Positions 27,587 through 37,707 are shown, counted from the first letter of the stretch. The stretch: 64,000 nucleotides of DNA from Oceanicola sp. S124 (GCF_000220565.1 NZ_AFPM01000017.1:1-64000); one strand, 5' to 3'. Numbers and translations are program-made. The notes: generated by a model not told the origin, from the letters alone.

Positions 27587-28264
27587 ATGAGTGACCTGCG
27601 ACTGGTGATCTTCGACGTGGACGGCACGCTGTCCGATTCGCTGGGCGAGATCCGCGCCGCCATGGCCGAGGCCTTCGACGAGATCGAGCTGACGCTGCCC
27701 TCGCGCGATGAAATCAAGCGAATCATCGGCCTGTCGCTGGATCAGGCGATGGTCCTGCTGGCGCCCGAGGTGCCGGCCTCGACCCATGCGCGGCTGGTGG
27801 CGGCCTACAAGGCGGCCTACCAGCGCAATCGCCTGGCCGCCGGACCCGAGCATTCGCCGCTGTTTCCCGGCATGAAGGCCCTGGTGCGGCGCCTGGCCGG
27901 CGAGGATGAGACGCTGCTGGCCGTGGCCACCGGCAAGTCGCGCCGCGGGCTGGAGGCCCTGCTGGATGTGCATGGGCTGCGCGGCTATTTCCAGTCGATC
28001 CAGGTGGCGGACGATCACCCCTCCAAGCCGCATCCCTCGATGATTCTCACCGCCCTGGCCGAGACCGGGGTGGCGCCGGCGCGCGCCGTGATGATCGGCG
28101 ACACGCGCTATGACATCGACATGGCACAGGCGGCGGGCGTGGCCTCGATCGCGGTCGGCTGGGGCTACCATCCGCTGACCGAAATGACCCATTCCAGCGC
28201 CACGGCGGAGACCGCCGAAGAGCTGGCCGCAGCCATCGACAGACTGACCGGAGAGACCCGATGA
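27587..28264 (+). CDS. HAD-IA family hydrolase
   Basis: The 225-residue haloacid-dehalogenase-type phosphatase has motif I FDVDGTLSDS (Asp10 and Asp12), an alpha-helical cap (about 18-85), motif III Lys near the KPHPS segment, and motif IV IGDTRYDIDMA. It resembles the phosphoglycolate phosphatase group, but the substrate is not determined by sequence. It overlaps the ATP12 gene by four bases. Confidence 0.85.
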   Translation: MSDLRLVIFDVDGTLSDSLGEIRAAMAEAFDEIELTLPSRDEIKRIIGLSLDQAMVLLAPEVPASTHARLVAAYKAAYQRNRLAAGPEHSPLFPGMKALVRRLAGEDETLLAVATGKSRRGLEALLDVHGLRGYFQSIQVADDHPSKPHPSMILTALAETGVAPARAVMIGDTRYDIDMAQAAGVASIAVGWGYHPLTEMTHSSATAETAEELAAAIDRLTGETR

Positions 28265-28983
28265 GCGACTGGAAACCGCGCGTCTTCTGGACCCGTTCCG
28301 AGGCCGTGCCGACCGAGGGCGGCTACACCGTGCAACTGGACGGGCGTCCGGTCCGCACCCCGGCCAAGGCGCCCCTCGTGGTGCCCTCCGAGCCATTGGC
28401 ACAAGCTTTGGCTGGCGAATGGGCGGCCCAGGCCGAGGTCGTCGTCCCGGCCACGATGCCGCTGACGCGGACCGCCAATTCCGCCATCGACAAGGTCTCG
28501 GTGCAGCGCGCCGAGGTGGCCGAGATGCTGGCCGAATACGGCGACGCCGACCTGCTCTGCTACCGGGCCGAGAGCCCCGCCGAACTGGTGGCGCGACAGC
28601 AGCAGGCCTGGGACCCGATGCTTGACTGGGCCGCCGATGAACTGGGCGCCCGGCTGGCGCCCCGGCAGGGGATCCTGCATGCGCCGCAGGACCCCGAAGC
28701 CCTGTCGCGACTGCGCGCGCGGGTCCATGCGATGACCCCCTTCGAGCTGGCGGCCTTCCATGACCTGGTGTCTCTCACCGGCTCCCTGGTCCTGGGCTTT
28801 GCCTCTTTTTTGACCACCCGGTCGGACGAGGACCTGTGGCAGCTCTCGCGGATCGACGAGACCTGGCAGGAAGAGCAATGGGGCGCAGATGAAGAGGCGC
28901 AGGCCGTGGCCGCGCTGAAAAGGGTCGCTTTTGAAGACGCACGACAATTCGTGTCGCTCCTGGCACCTGACTCGCGCCCCTGA
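28261..28983 (+). CDS. ATP12-family F1-ATPase assembly chaperone
   Basis: The 240-residue product belongs to the ATP12 family, alphaproteobacterial homologues of the mitochondrial chaperone that helps assemble the F1 alpha subunit. Visible signatures are YTVQLDGRPVRTPAKAPLVVP near residues 22-42, LAGEWAAQ, and a D-L-L-C-YRAESP segment. It ends the crcB-rluC-HAD-ATP12 operon. GC-rich hairpins (GCCGGGC/GCCCGGC at 28988-29009) follow the stop. Confidence 0.85.
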   Translation: MSDWKPRVFWTRSEAVPTEGGYTVQLDGRPVRTPAKAPLVVPSEPLAQALAGEWAAQAEVVVPATMPLTRTANSAIDKVSVQRAEVAEMLAEYGDADLLCYRAESPAELVARQQQAWDPMLDWAADELGARLAPRQGILHAPQDPEALSRLRARVHAMTPFELAAFHDLVSLTGSLVLGFASFLTTRSDEDLWQLSRIDETWQEEQWGADEEAQAVAALKRVAFEDARQFVSLLAPDSRP

Positions 28984-29207
28984 GGGGGCCGGGCAGGGGC
29001 TGGCCCGGCGCCGCCGACGCCCGCCCCGATCCATTCCAGTTTGGAAATTCGACGTTCGCTTTTCGTGATGAATGGCTTGACCCCTCCAGGTGAATCCGCT
29101 CAGTGTTTAGGCATTGTTAAGGGGGAGCACCCTTAGCGAATTCGTCCCCGGCTCTGTGTCGGTAAACCGCCGCAGAGGACAAGGCGGACCATCAGGAAGA
29201 GGTAAAC

Positions 29208-30227
29208 ATGAAAAAATCCGTATTTCTTGGCGCGCTGACCGTCGCTGGCCTGGCCGCCGGCGTTGCCGGTGCTGCCACCCTCGATGACGTGAAAGCTCGC
29301 GGCAAGCTGAACTGCGGCGTCACCACCGGCCTTGTCGGTTTCGCGGCCCCCGACGCCAACGGCGAATGGGAAGGCTTCGACGTCGGCGTCTGCCGCGCCG
29401 TTGCCGCCGCCGTGCTGGGTGACCCGACCGCGGTCGAGTTCGTCCCCACCACCGGCAAGACCCGCTTCACCGCGCTGGCCTCGGGCGAGATCGACATCCT
29501 GCCCCGCAACACCACCTGGACCTTCTCGCGCGATGTCGACCTGAAGTTCACCTTCATCGGCGTCAACTACTACGACGGTCAGGGCTTCATGGTTCCCAAG
29601 GAGCTGGGCGTTTCCTCGGCCAAGGAACTGGACGGCGCCACCGTCTGCATCCAGACCGGCACCACCACCGAGCTGAACCTGGCCGACTTCTTCCGCGTCA
29701 ACAACATCACCTACGAGCCGGTTCCGATCGAGACCAATGCTGAAGCTCAACAGCAGTTCCTCGCCGGCGCCTGCGACGTCTACACCACCGACGCCTCGGG
29801 CCTCGCCGCCACCCGCGCGACCTTCGAGAACCCGGGTGACTACGCGGTTCTGCCCGAGATCATCTCGAAAGAGCCGCTGGGTCCGCTCGTCCGTCACGGC
29901 GATGACGAATGGGCCGATATTGCCCGCTGGACGCTGAACGCCCTGATTGCGGCCGAAGAATACGGCGTGACCTCCGCCAATGTCGACGAGCTGGCCTCGG
30001 CCCCGACCGACAACCCGGAGATCAACCGTCTGCTCGGCACCGAAGGCGAACTGGGCGCGATGTTCGGCCTCGAGCCGACCTGGGCCGTCGCGGCCATCAA
30101 GGCCGGCGGCAACTACGGTGAACTGTTCGAGAAGAACATCGGCGAGAACACCCCGATCGGTCTCGCCCGTGGCCTGAACGCCCAGTACACCGATGGCGGC
30201 CTGCTCTACACGCCGCCGTTCCGCTAA
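29208..30227 (+). CDS. bztA: Amino acid ABC transporter, periplasmic binding protein
   Basis: The 339-residue product has a signal peptide (MKKSVFLGALTVAGLAAGVAGA) and a type-II periplasmic binding fold. It resembles BztA/AapJ, which bind glutamate, glutamine, aspartate and related amino acids. The family stretch GFAAPDANGEWEGFDVGVCRAVAAAV is near residues 44-69. AGGAAGAGG precedes the start. The 224-base upstream gap holds a hairpin at about 29116-29136. An intercistronic hairpin follows the gene. Confidence 0.9.
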   Translation: MKKSVFLGALTVAGLAAGVAGAATLDDVKARGKLNCGVTTGLVGFAAPDANGEWEGFDVGVCRAVAAAVLGDPTAVEFVPTTGKTRFTALASGEIDILPRNTTWTFSRDVDLKFTFIGVNYYDGQGFMVPKELGVSSAKELDGATVCIQTGTTTELNLADFFRVNNITYEPVPIETNAEAQQQFLAGACDVYTTDASGLAATRATFENPGDYAVLPEIISKEPLGPLVRHGDDEWADIARWTLNALIAAEEYGVTSANVDELASAPTDNPEINRLLGTEGELGAMFGLEPTWAVAAIKAGGNYGELFEKNIGENTPIGLARGLNAQYTDGGLLYTPPFR

Positions 30228-30236
30228 GATCTGAGC

Positions 30237-30270
30237 GAGGAGGGGCGTGGCAGAAGTCGCGCCCCTCCTC
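30237..30270 (+). promoter_or_regulatory. Intercistronic hairpin between bztA and bztB
   Basis: A perfect 11-bp stem, GAGGAGGGGCG (30237-30247)/CGCCCCTCCTC (30260-30270), without a U-run. Such structures after binding-protein genes usually protect the upstream message and lower expression of the permease genes. Confidence 0.6.
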
Positions 30271-30352
30271 CACATCTGGTCCCGCAAAGGGACAGACCCG
30301 GCCACGCGCGAAGACGCCCTGATAGAAACGGCCGGACACGGGGAAGATTTAC

Positions 30353-31609
30353 ATGACAACGCTTACTGATCCGCCGGCGGAGTCCTTCAAGCTATCCATG
30401 CTTGTCTACGACACGCGCTACCGGTCCTACACCTTCCAGATCATCGCGCTGATCGGCGTTCTGACGTTGTTCGGCTGGCTGACGAACAATACGGTCCAGA
30501 ACCTGAACGACCTGGGCAAGGAGGTCGATTTCGGCTTCCTGAGCACGCCCGCCGGTTACGACATCAACCAGCGCCTGATCGAATACGACAACCAGGACAC
30601 CCATTTGCGCGCCGCCTTCGTCGGGCTGCTGAACACGCTTCTTGTCGCTGTCCTCGGCTGTGTCACCGCCACCATCATCGGGGTCATCGTGGGCGTGCTG
30701 CGCCTGTCGAGCAACTGGCTGGTCGCCCGCCTGATGACCGTCTACGTCGAGATGTTCCGCAACGTGCCCGTGCTGATGTGGATCGTCCTGGCCATGGCCA
30801 TCCTGATCGAGAGCCTGCCCTCGCCGCGCGACTTCAGGGGGGACACCCCCGAGGCGACGATGAAGCTCTTCGACACGGTCGCCTTCACCAACCGCGGCGT
30901 CTACGTGCCGGAGCCGCTCTTCTCGCGCGGGATCGGCGACCTGTCGGTCTTCGGTGCCTTCGGGATCAGCCTCGACCTGATCGCCATCATCGTGGTGCTC
31001 ATCGGCTCGTTCTGGGTGGCAAAGCGGATCGGACGCAAGGCGGACGCAACCCAGGAAGCCACCGGCGTGCGGCCGCGGACCTGGCATGTGCAGACCGCCG
31101 TTATCATCCTGCCGGTCGTCATCCTGCTGGTCCTGCTCGGCTTCCACCTGGGCTACCCCGCGTTGCAAGGCTTCAACTTCCAGGGCGGCACCCACATGCG
31201 GAACTCGCTGATCGCCCTGTGGCTGGCGCTGTCGCTCTATACCGCGGCCTTCATCGCCGAGAACGTGCGTGCCGGCATCCTGGCCATCTCGAAGGGCCAG
31301 ACTGAAGCCGCCGCGGCGCTTGGCCTCAGATCCAACCGGATCATGAACCTGGTCATCCTGCCTCAGGCGCTGCGGGTGATCATCCCGCCGCTGATCTCGC
31401 AGTATCTCAACCTGACCAAGAACTCGTCGCTGGCGATCGCCGTGGGCTACATGGACATCACCGGCACGCTGATGGGGATCACCCTGAACCAGACCGGACG
31501 AGAGCTTGAGACCGTGCTTCTGGGCATGCTCATCTACCTGGTGATCTCGCTGATCATCTCGGGCGTGATGAACATCTACAACGAGCGCAAGAAACTGGTG
31601 GAGCGTTGA
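30353..31609 (+). CDS. bztB: Amino acid ABC transporter permease (BztB/AapQ)
   Basis: The 418-residue inner-membrane protein has the enlarged periplasmic insertion typical of BztB/AapQ, between the first helices and the permease core. The coupling-helix motif AAAALGLRSNRIMNLVILPQALRVIIPP is near residues 320-347. It pairs with the next gene to form a heterodimeric pore. The ATG follows GGGGAAG. bztC begins one base after its stop. Confidence 0.9.
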   Translation: MTTLTDPPAESFKLSMLVYDTRYRSYTFQIIALIGVLTLFGWLTNNTVQNLNDLGKEVDFGFLSTPAGYDINQRLIEYDNQDTHLRAAFVGLLNTLLVAVLGCVTATIIGVIVGVLRLSSNWLVARLMTVYVEMFRNVPVLMWIVLAMAILIESLPSPRDFRGDTPEATMKLFDTVAFTNRGVYVPEPLFSRGIGDLSVFGAFGISLDLIAIIVVLIGSFWVAKRIGRKADATQEATGVRPRTWHVQTAVIILPVVILLVLLGFHLGYPALQGFNFQGGTHMRNSLIALWLALSLYTAAFIAENVRAGILAISKGQTEAAAALGLRSNRIMNLVILPQALRVIIPPLISQYLNLTKNSSLAIAVGYMDITGTLMGITLNQTGRELETVLLGMLIYLVISLIISGVMNIYNERKKLVER

Positions 31610-31610
31610 T

Positions 31611-32918
31611 ATGAGCGATACACACGCAGAAACGGTCCTCTTTGTCCGTGAAACCATGCTGGAGCAGCAAGAGCCGCCATCCTCGATCGTGGGGCCGGTT
31701 GGCTGGGCGCGGAGCAACCTGTTCAACGGCTGGAAGAACAGCCTGCTGACGGGGCTTTCTCTGGCCTTCGTCCTCTTCCTGCTCTCGGGGCTGCTGCCCT
31801 GGTTCTTCTCGCCGACCTGGAATGCAACCTCGCTGACCGAATGCCGCGAGATCCTCGCCGGACATGAGGGCGCATGCTGGGGGGTGATCCGCGAGCGCTG
31901 GCTGCAGCTGCTCTTCGGCTTCTATCCCTCCGAGCTCTACTGGCGTCCCATCCTGACGCTGATCCTGCTGCTGGTGGCCCTGGGCCCGGTGCTCTACACC
32001 GATTACTTCCCGCCCAAGCTGCTGTACTTCTCGGCCGCCTTCCCCTTCCTGATGCCCTGGCTCCTGTGGGGCGGCAGCATCTGGATGCCGATCATGGTCG
32101 CCGCAGGTTTCGCCATCGGGTACTTTGTCTTCGTGGCGCTGATGAAGGTCGTGAATGCCGGGATCTCGCTTTTCGTTGCCGCAGTGGCGGCGATCGTGTG
32201 GTGGATCTTCCTGGCGGCCCTGGTCACCAATGGCATCGCCTCCGTGGTGCCGCTGGTGACGCTGGAGCCCGTGCCCTCGCGGAACTTCGGTGGCTTCATG
32301 CTGTCTGTCACCATCGGCGTCACGGCCATCGGCTGCTCGCTTCCCATCGGGATCGTGCTGGCGCTTGGCCGTCGCAGTGACCTGCCGCTGGTCAAGCTGC
32401 TCTGTGTCTGCTTCATCGAGTTCATCCGCGGCGTGCCGCTGATCACGCTGCTCTTCGTGGCCTCGGTGCTGCTGAACATCTTCCTGCCGCCGGGTACCAA
32501 CTTCGACATCATCCTGCGGGTGATGATCATGGTGACGCTGTTTGCCTCCGCCTACATGGCCGAGGTGATCCGCGGGGGCCTCGCTGCCCTGCCCAATGGC
32601 CAGTACGAAGCGGCCGATGCGCTTGGCCTCGACTACTGGAAGGCACAGCGCCTGATCATCATGCCCCAGGCCCTGAAGATCTCGATCCCCGGTATCGTCT
32701 CGACCTTCATCGGCGTGTTCAAGGACACGACGCTGGTGTCGATCATCGGCCTCATCGACCCGCTGGGCCTGGCTAATGCGATCCGCGCCGACACCGCCTG
32801 GAACGGTGTCTACTGGGAGCTGTTCATCTTCATCGGTGCCGTCTTCTTCATCTTCTGTTTCTCCATGTCCCGTTACTCGATGTATCTGGAGCGCAAGCTT
32901 CAGACCGGGCACCACTGA
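31611..32918 (+). CDS. bztC: Amino acid ABC transporter permease (BztC/AapM)
   Basis: The 435-residue second permease has a long N-terminal cytosolic tail, several extra helices and the permease core with EAADALGLDYWKAQRLIIMPQALKISIPG near residues 338-366. It starts at ATG 31611, one base after the bztB TGA. bztD follows after 13 bases with GAGGAG upstream. Confidence 0.9.
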   Translation: MSDTHAETVLFVRETMLEQQEPPSSIVGPVGWARSNLFNGWKNSLLTGLSLAFVLFLLSGLLPWFFSPTWNATSLTECREILAGHEGACWGVIRERWLQLLFGFYPSELYWRPILTLILLLVALGPVLYTDYFPPKLLYFSAAFPFLMPWLLWGGSIWMPIMVAAGFAIGYFVFVALMKVVNAGISLFVAAVAAIVWWIFLAALVTNGIASVVPLVTLEPVPSRNFGGFMLSVTIGVTAIGCSLPIGIVLALGRRSDLPLVKLLCVCFIEFIRGVPLITLLFVASVLLNIFLPPGTNFDIILRVMIMVTLFASAYMAEVIRGGLAALPNGQYEAADALGLDYWKAQRLIIMPQALKISIPGIVSTFIGVFKDTTLVSIIGLIDPLGLANAIRADTAWNGVYWELFIFIGAVFFIFCFSMSRYSMYLERKLQTGHH

Positions 32919-32931
32919 GGAGTAAGTCAAA

Positions 32932-33723
32932 ATGACCAATACTGCTGTCGAAACGCCCGTGAACACCTCGGCCATGAAGGTCTCGGACGAGGTCGCGATC
33001 GAGATCTCCAACATGAACAAGTGGTACGGGTCGTTCCACGTTCTGCGGGACATCAACCTGACCGTGAACAAGGGCGAACGCATCGTCATCGCCGGCCCCT
33101 CGGGGTCGGGCAAGTCCACGATGATCCGCTGCATCAACCGCCTGGAAGAGCACCAGTCGGGCAAGATCATCGTCGACGGGACCGAGCTGACCTCGGACCT
33201 GAAGAACATCGACAAGGTGCGCTCCGAGGTCGGCATGTGCTTCCAGCACTTCAACCTCTTCCCGCATCTGACGATCCTGGAAAACTGCACCCTGGCGCCG
33301 ATCTGGGTGCGCAAGACGCCGAAGAAGGAAGCCATCGAAACCGCGATGTACTTCCTCGAGAAGGTGAAGATCCCCGATCAGGCCAACAAGTACCCCGGCC
33401 AGCTTTCGGGCGGCCAGCAGCAGCGTGTGGCCATCGCCCGCTCGCTCTGCATGCGTCCGCGCATCATGCTGTTCGACGAGCCCACCTCGGCGCTCGACCC
33501 CGAGATGATCAAGGAGGTGCTGGACACTATGATCCAGCTTGCCGAGGAAGGCATGACCATGCTCTGCGTGACCCACGAGATGGGCTTCGCGCGCCAGGTC
33601 GCCAACCGGGTGATCTTCATGGACCAGGGCCAGATCGTCGAACAGAACGAGCCCGAAGAGTTCTTCAACAACCCGCGCTCGGAACGCACCAAGCTGTTCC
33701 TCAGCCAGATCCTGGGTCACTGA
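32932..33723 (+). CDS. bztD: Amino acid ABC transporter ATPase (BztD/AapP)
   Basis: The 263-residue ATPase powers the Bzt permease pair. Walker [10 protein letters not shown] is at residues 55-63. The Q-loop lies in [11 protein letters not shown], the signature is LSGGQQQR, Walker B is [13 protein letters not shown], and the switch histidine is in CVTHEMGFA. The start ATG 32932 fits the GAGGAG site, although the first 20 residues are unusually long for the family. A terminator follows. Confidence 0.93.
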   Translation: MTNTAVETPVNTSAMKVSDEVAIEISNMNKWYGSFHVLRDINLTVNKGERIVIAGPSGSGKSTMIRCINRLEEHQSGKIIVDGTELTSDLKNIDKVRSEVGMCFQHFNLFPHLTILENCTLAPIWVRKTPKKEAIETAMYFLEKVKIPDQANKYPGQLSGGQQQRVAIARSLCMRPRIMLFDEPTSALDPEMIKEVLDTMIQLAEEGMTMLCVTHEMGFARQVANRVIFMDQGQIVEQNEPEEFFNNPRSERTKLFLSQILGH

Positions 33724-33758
33724 TCCAGCGACAGGCACCGGCGACCGGCGCAAAGACC

Positions 33759-33785
33759 AGGGCTCCGCTTCGGCGGGGCCCTTTG
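33759..33785 (+). terminator. Terminator after bztD
   Basis: GGGCTCCGC (33760-33768), loop TTCG, GCGGGGCCC (33773-33781), then TTTG. It ends the bztABCD transcript. Confidence 0.8.
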
Positions 33786-34046
33786 CATTTCAGCCGCCGT
33801 CACGTCGCGGTCCGGCAGCCCTCCGCCACCCGGTCACGCGGATGTGAGCCATTTGGGCGACAAACTCTGACAGGGCGGGCAAATTCAACGGTTCGGAGCC
33901 CTCCGTTACAACGGTGGTGACAATGGTCCTTCGTCACAAGCGCTGCAGTGATGACGGTGGCCGAGGCGTCCTTCGAATACCGGAGGGGCGGGCCGCAGGC
34001 ATCCCATTGAAGGCCCCGTTGGGCCGTGTTGACGAAAGGATACCTG

Positions 34047-34484
34047 ATGAAATTTGCACTCCTCGCCGCCGCCGCCCTCGTCGCGGGCACCTCGGGGGCC
34101 GTCTGGTCCGCAGGCTATGGCCAACCCAATGCCCATGCCGGCTACGGCACCCATGCGCTGACCTATACGCCGCAGGCGCTCGAGCCGCTGAAGGTCTCGG
34201 GCCCGGCGATCCTGGTCGATGACAAGGGCATGACCCTCTACACCTTCGATATCGACCAGGGCGGGGCCTCGAAATGCTATGATGGCTGCGCCGTCGACTG
34301 GCCGCCCTACCTCGCCGGGGCCGATGCCTCCGCGAGCGGAGATTTCAGCACCGTGGCCCGTACCGATGGCACCTCTCAATGGGCCTACAAGGGCGCACCG
34401 CTCTACTACTGGATCGGCGACGCCGAGCCGGGCGACACCAATGGCGACGGCATCGGCGGTGTCTGGCACGTCGCGGTGAAGTGA
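34047..34484 (+). CDS. Secreted-repeat (DUF/PF03640-type) protein
   Basis: The 145-residue product has a signal peptide (MKFALLAAAALVAGTSGAVWSAG) and two tandem copies of the secreted-repeat motif: LVDDKGMTLYTFDIDQGG..CYDGCAVDWPP, and a second with WAYKGAPLYYWIGDAEPGDTNGDG. This family occurs in exported or lipoprotein form with no firm function. The paired cysteines of CYDGC are kept. The start is ATG 34047 with GAAAGGA upstream. The 320-base gap before it holds no recognisable gene. Confidence 0.8.
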   Translation: MKFALLAAAALVAGTSGAVWSAGYGQPNAHAGYGTHALTYTPQALEPLKVSGPAILVDDKGMTLYTFDIDQGGASKCYDGCAVDWPPYLAGADASASGDFSTVARTDGTSQWAYKGAPLYYWIGDAEPGDTNGDGIGGVWHVAVK

Positions 34485-34533
34485 CATCCGAATTCGCGGG
34501 CAAGCCGGCTCCCCGAACGGATCCCCGCGTCTC

Positions 34534-34561
34534 GCCCGGTCTGCTCCCCAGCAGGCCGGGC
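34534..34561 (+). terminator. Shared hairpin between convergent genes
   Basis: GCCCGG-T-CTGCT (34534-34545) pairs with AGCAG-G-CCGGGC (34550-34561). It sits between the stop at 34484 and the convergent stop at 34564, so it may serve both strands. Confidence 0.6.
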
Positions 34562-34563
34562 AC

Positions 34564-35058
34564 TTAGGTTTCCAGCTCTCGCGGAACGACGAAGTCGACG
34601 ACCCGACCGGTTCCGGGGCGCAGGGCCGACCAGTCGGCGATGTCGAACTCGGCCACCAGCGTCGCGCCGGTGGGGTAATCGGCAAAACGCGGATGCGCGG
34701 GGGGCTCGCGCAGAAGGCGCGCCGCAAAGAGCCCGATGCCGGGATTGTGCGCCAGCACCAGCACCACGCCGCCGCTCGCCCTCTGCAGGCTGTCCAGCAG
34801 CTGCGGCGGCTCGGCATGGTAGAGATCCTCGTGGAGCTCGGGCAGCAGGCCCAGGCCAAGCCCGTCCCAGCTTTCCCGCGTGCGCAGGGAGGTGCTGACA
34901 AGCGCCTGGTCCGGCAGGGGGGCATGGGCGCGCAGCCAGTCGCCCAGCAGATGCGCCGCACGCCTGCCCCGGCTGTTCAGAGGCCGCTCGTGATCCGGCA
35001 GCTGCGGATCGCCCCACGAGGACTTGGCATGGCGCATCAGGATCAGGCGTCGGGTCAT
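34564..35058 (-). CDS. SixA-like histidine phosphatase
   Basis: The 164-residue product belongs to the histidine phosphatase superfamily, SixA branch. It has the RHG-type motif as LMRHAKSSW (residues 7-15), a SLRTRES segment and VLVLAHNPGIG with the second catalytic histidine. E. coli SixA acts on phosphorylated histidines of phosphotransfer proteins; the target here is unknown. The start ATG 35058 overlaps the stop of the preceding gene (ATGA). Confidence 0.85.
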   Translation of the reverse strand: MTRRLILMRHAKSSWGDPQLPDHERPLNSRGRRAAHLLGDWLRAHAPLPDQALVSTSLRTRESWDGLGLGLLPELHEDLYHAEPPQLLDSLQRASGGVVLVLAHNPGIGLFAARLLREPPAHPRFADYPTGATLVAEFDIADWSALRPGTGRVVDFVVPRELET

Positions 35059-35735
35059 GTCACCCCCAGGAACTGTCGCATGTGATAGGCGGAATGGGCA
35101 GGCAGGCGCGCGCCGGGCGTCGCGGCAGGGCAACTGCGGCGGGCCAGGCAACCGCCCCTCAGGCAGCCCTGCCCCTCGGGGCGCCGCAGGTGGGCCTTGC
35201 AGGCGGCCACGTCATAGCCCTCGGCGCCGCCGAGCGCATCGACCGGGCAGGCGGTGGTGCAGGGGGCGGCACAGGCGTCGCAGGGGCGCGGGGTGGCGGC
35301 GGGTGGCGTGACCTCCCATGACAGGGCAAGGGCGCCACGGAACGAGGTGAACAGCCCCATGCCGCGATGCACCAGCATGCCCACGGGCGAGGCATGGACC
35401 GCGCCGCTGGCCTGGGCCCAGCCGAGGAAGGGCAGCCAGGGTGGCCCGCCGAAGGGAAAGAGCGCCTCGGCGCCGATCTCGGCCGCCCAGTCCGAGATGA
35501 CCCGGCGCGACCAGCGATCCATCGGATCCGCCGCGCCGTCCCGCCACTCGGAGCTGGCGGTGAAGCCGGGCCAGAAGGCGGGTTGGGCCGGGGACAGCAG
35601 CAGCAGGCTGCGCGTGCCCTGAGGCAGCACGGGCCAGAGCGCGCATTGCGCGGCATCCAGCCCGCAGGAAATCGTCAGCAGGCGGCTTTTTGCCGCCGCT
35701 TCGAGGTCGTGCAGATCCCGCGCCTCACTCGGCAC
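35055..35735 (-). CDS. Ferredoxin-like protein related to epoxyqueuosine reductase region
   Basis: The 226-residue product carries one 4Fe-4S motif, C152-x2-C155-x3-C159-x3-C163-P, followed by four further cysteines (Cys179, 191, 196, 202). The front half contains [18 protein letters not shown], resembling the cobalamin-binding/4Fe-4S region of QueG-like proteins, but the protein is much shorter than QueG. Its role is not known. The start overlaps the end of argB by 11 bases, and the stop overlaps the sixA-like start. Confidence 0.6.
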   Translation of the reverse strand: MPSEARDLHDLEAAAKSRLLTISCGLDAAQCALWPVLPQGTRSLLLLSPAQPAFWPGFTASSEWRDGAADPMDRWSRRVISDWAAEIGAEALFPFGGPPWLPFLGWAQASGAVHASPVGMLVHRGMGLFTSFRGALALSWEVTPPAATPRPCDACAAPCTTACPVDALGGAEGYDVAACKAHLRRPEGQGCLRGGCLARRSCPAATPGARLPAHSAYHMRQFLGVT

Positions 35736-36591
35736 GGATCATCGAGCCGGCACCATGTTCGGTGAACAGCTCGAGCAGGACGGCATTGGGCGCCCGCCCA
35801 TCCAGGATGACCACGGCCCGCACACCGCGCTCGATGGCATCCAGCGCGGTCTCTGTCTTGGGAATCATGCCGCCGGCGATGATGCCCTCGGCGGTCATGT
35901 CGCGAATCTGCTGGGCGGTCAGGGCGGTCACGACCTCTCCGCTGCCATCCTTGACGCCGGCGACATCGGTCAGCAGCAGCAGGCGATCCGCCCGCAGGGC
36001 CCCGGCAATGGCCCCCGCAGCGGTGTCGCCGTTGACGTTGAAGGTCTCGCCGGCCCGGCCCATGCCGATCGGAGCGATGACGGGGATGATGTCGCTGCGG
36101 AACATCGAATGCAGGATGGTGGTGTCCATCTCGTCCGGGGTGCCGACCAGGCCCAGCTCGGGGTCATCCTGGCGACAGATCATCAGGTTGGCGTCCTTGC
36201 CGGACAGGCCCACGCCCTTGCCGCCCTGCTCGTTGATCGCGGCGACAATGCGCTTGTTCACCTGCCCCGAGAGCACCATTTCCACGACATCCATCGTGGC
36301 GGCATCGGTGACCCGCTTGCCCTTCACGAAATCGGATTTGACCTGAAGCTTGTCCAGCATCTCGTTGATCATCGGGCCGCCGCCATGGACGATCACCGGG
36401 TTCACCCCGACCTGCCGCATCAGCACGATGTCGCGGGCGAAGGTTCGCAGCCCCTCGGCGTCGGTCATGGCGTGGCCGCCGAACTTGACCACGACAATGG
36501 CCCCCTCGTAGCGCTGCAGGTAGGGCAGGGCCTCCGAAAGGGTCCGGGCGGTGGCGATCCAGTCTCGGTTCATGGCTGTCTGCTTCTTCAT
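35725..36591 (-). CDS. argB: Acetylglutamate kinase
   Basis: The 288-residue enzyme phosphorylates N-acetylglutamate in arginine synthesis. Signatures: VVKFGGHAM near residues 34-42, [10 protein letters not shown] (65-74), the substrate-binding [14 protein letters not shown] and [13 protein letters not shown] 36591 has GAGGA at suitable distance; ATG 36573 (MNRDWIATA) is an alternative start. It leads a leftward operon of three overlapping genes. Confidence 0.95.
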   Translation of the reverse strand: MKKQTAMNRDWIATARTLSEALPYLQRYEGAIVVVKFGGHAMTDAEGLRTFARDIVLMRQVGVNPVIVHGGGPMINEMLDKLQVKSDFVKGKRVTDAATMDVVEMVLSGQVNKRIVAAINEQGGKGVGLSGKDANLMICRQDDPELGLVGTPDEMDTTILHSMFRSDIIPVIAPIGMGRAGETFNVNGDTAAGAIAGALRADRLLLLTDVAGVKDGSGEVVTALTAQQIRDMTAEGIIAGGMIPKTETALDAIERGVRAVVILDGRAPNAVLLELFTEHGAGSMIRAE

Positions 36592-36918
36592 CTCTGCGTC
36601 CTCGTTTCAAGGCTTGATACGATGTGACCGCGGCTCTGCCAAGCCCGCTGCGGATGGAGTGGCTTTCGCCGGTTTCAAGGGGGCCTCACGCAAATCGTTA
36701 ACGCTGTTGCAGACTGCGGCGGGGAATTGCCGTCGTCAGGGGGCGTCGCAGGCGCCTGCTGGCCGATGCCCCCGGGGCATTGCCAAGACCCATGGAACTT
36801 TCCGCGATTCTCACCAGTTAGTGCAGCGAGAACGCGGCGGGCTCCGCCGTGTTCACCGCTTTACACGAGGCGGCAGTGCCGGGACCCCCGCCCGGAAAAG
36901 GAAACGAAGGAGACAACA
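36592..36918 (+). other. Divergent intergenic region argB / outer-membrane gene
   Basis: No gene is recognisable in 327 bases. It must hold promoters for argB (leftward) and the beta-barrel gene (rightward). An 11-bp hairpin with one G-U pair, GAACGCGGCGG (36830-36840)/CCGCCGTGTTC (36844-36854), lies in the 5' leader of the rightward gene. Confidence 0.5.
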
Positions 36919-37500
36919 ATGTTTCGCAACACGATGATCGCAGCAGTGGCCGCAAGCGCCGTCGCAGTCCCCGCCTTTGCAGGCGCCTACACCGAAGCGC
37001 CCGCCGACCCCGTCGTCGCGACCCCCGCGCCGGTCTACACCGCCGGCACCGACTGGACCGGCGGCTACGTCGGTGCCCAGCTGGGCTACGGCAATGTCGA
37101 CGTGAACGGCGTCGGTGAAGAAGATGGCGCCGTCTACGGTGTCCAGGGTGGTTACGACTACGACTTCGGCACCTTCGTGCTGGGTGGTGAAGTCGACTAC
37201 GTCGGCGCAGAAGACGGCATCCTGGCCGGCGCTGACCTGGATTCGATGACCCGCATCAAGCTGAAAGCCGGCTACGATGCCGGCCCGGCGCTGATCTACG
37301 GCGTGATCGGTGCAGCCTACGCCAACACTTCGGCAGGCGACGACAACGGCATGGTCTACGGCGTTGGCGCCGACTACATGGTCAACGACACGGTCTCGGT
37401 CGGTGCAGAATACCTGTACCACGAGTTCGAAGACTTCAACGGTTCGGGCACCGACATCGACGCCGGCACCCTGGCGGCACGTGTGAACTACCGCTTCTGA
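36919..37500 (+). CDS. Small outer-membrane beta-barrel protein
   Basis: The 193-residue product has a signal peptide (MFRNTMIAAVAASAVAVPAFAG) and eight alternating amphipathic strands ending in VNYRF, the C-terminal aromatic signature recognised by BamA. GGYVGAQLGYG marks the first strand, as in the OmpA-like/Opa-like porin superfamily. It is acidic and cysteine-free. The start ATG 36919 has GAAGGAG upstream. A strong terminator follows. Confidence 0.85.
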   Translation: MFRNTMIAAVAASAVAVPAFAGAYTEAPADPVVATPAPVYTAGTDWTGGYVGAQLGYGNVDVNGVGEEDGAVYGVQGGYDYDFGTFVLGGEVDYVGAEDGILAGADLDSMTRIKLKAGYDAGPALIYGVIGAAYANTSAGDDNGMVYGVGADYMVNDTVSVGAEYLYHEFEDFNGSGTDIDAGTLAARVNYRF

Positions 37501-37534
37501 TCCGCGTCACCGCGTATCGAACCGACGATCAGAG

Positions 37535-37564
37535 AGGCCCGGGCATGCGCCCGGGCCTTTTCCG
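37535..37564 (+). terminator. Terminator after the beta-barrel gene
   Basis: AGGCCCGGGC (37535-37544), loop ATGC, GCCCGGGCCT (37549-37558), then TTTCC. Confidence 0.85.
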
Positions 37565-37707
37565 TCGGGACAGTGGTGGTCCGGGTCCCCAGCTGGCCGA
37601 CCCCTGAGCTGATCGGGCGTCCGGCCCTGTCCTCGCGTCATTGGAGCCCTGATTTTACCGCGAATTTTGCGGTTTCCGGCCCGCTAAATGAACTTTTAGG
37701 GCGACTC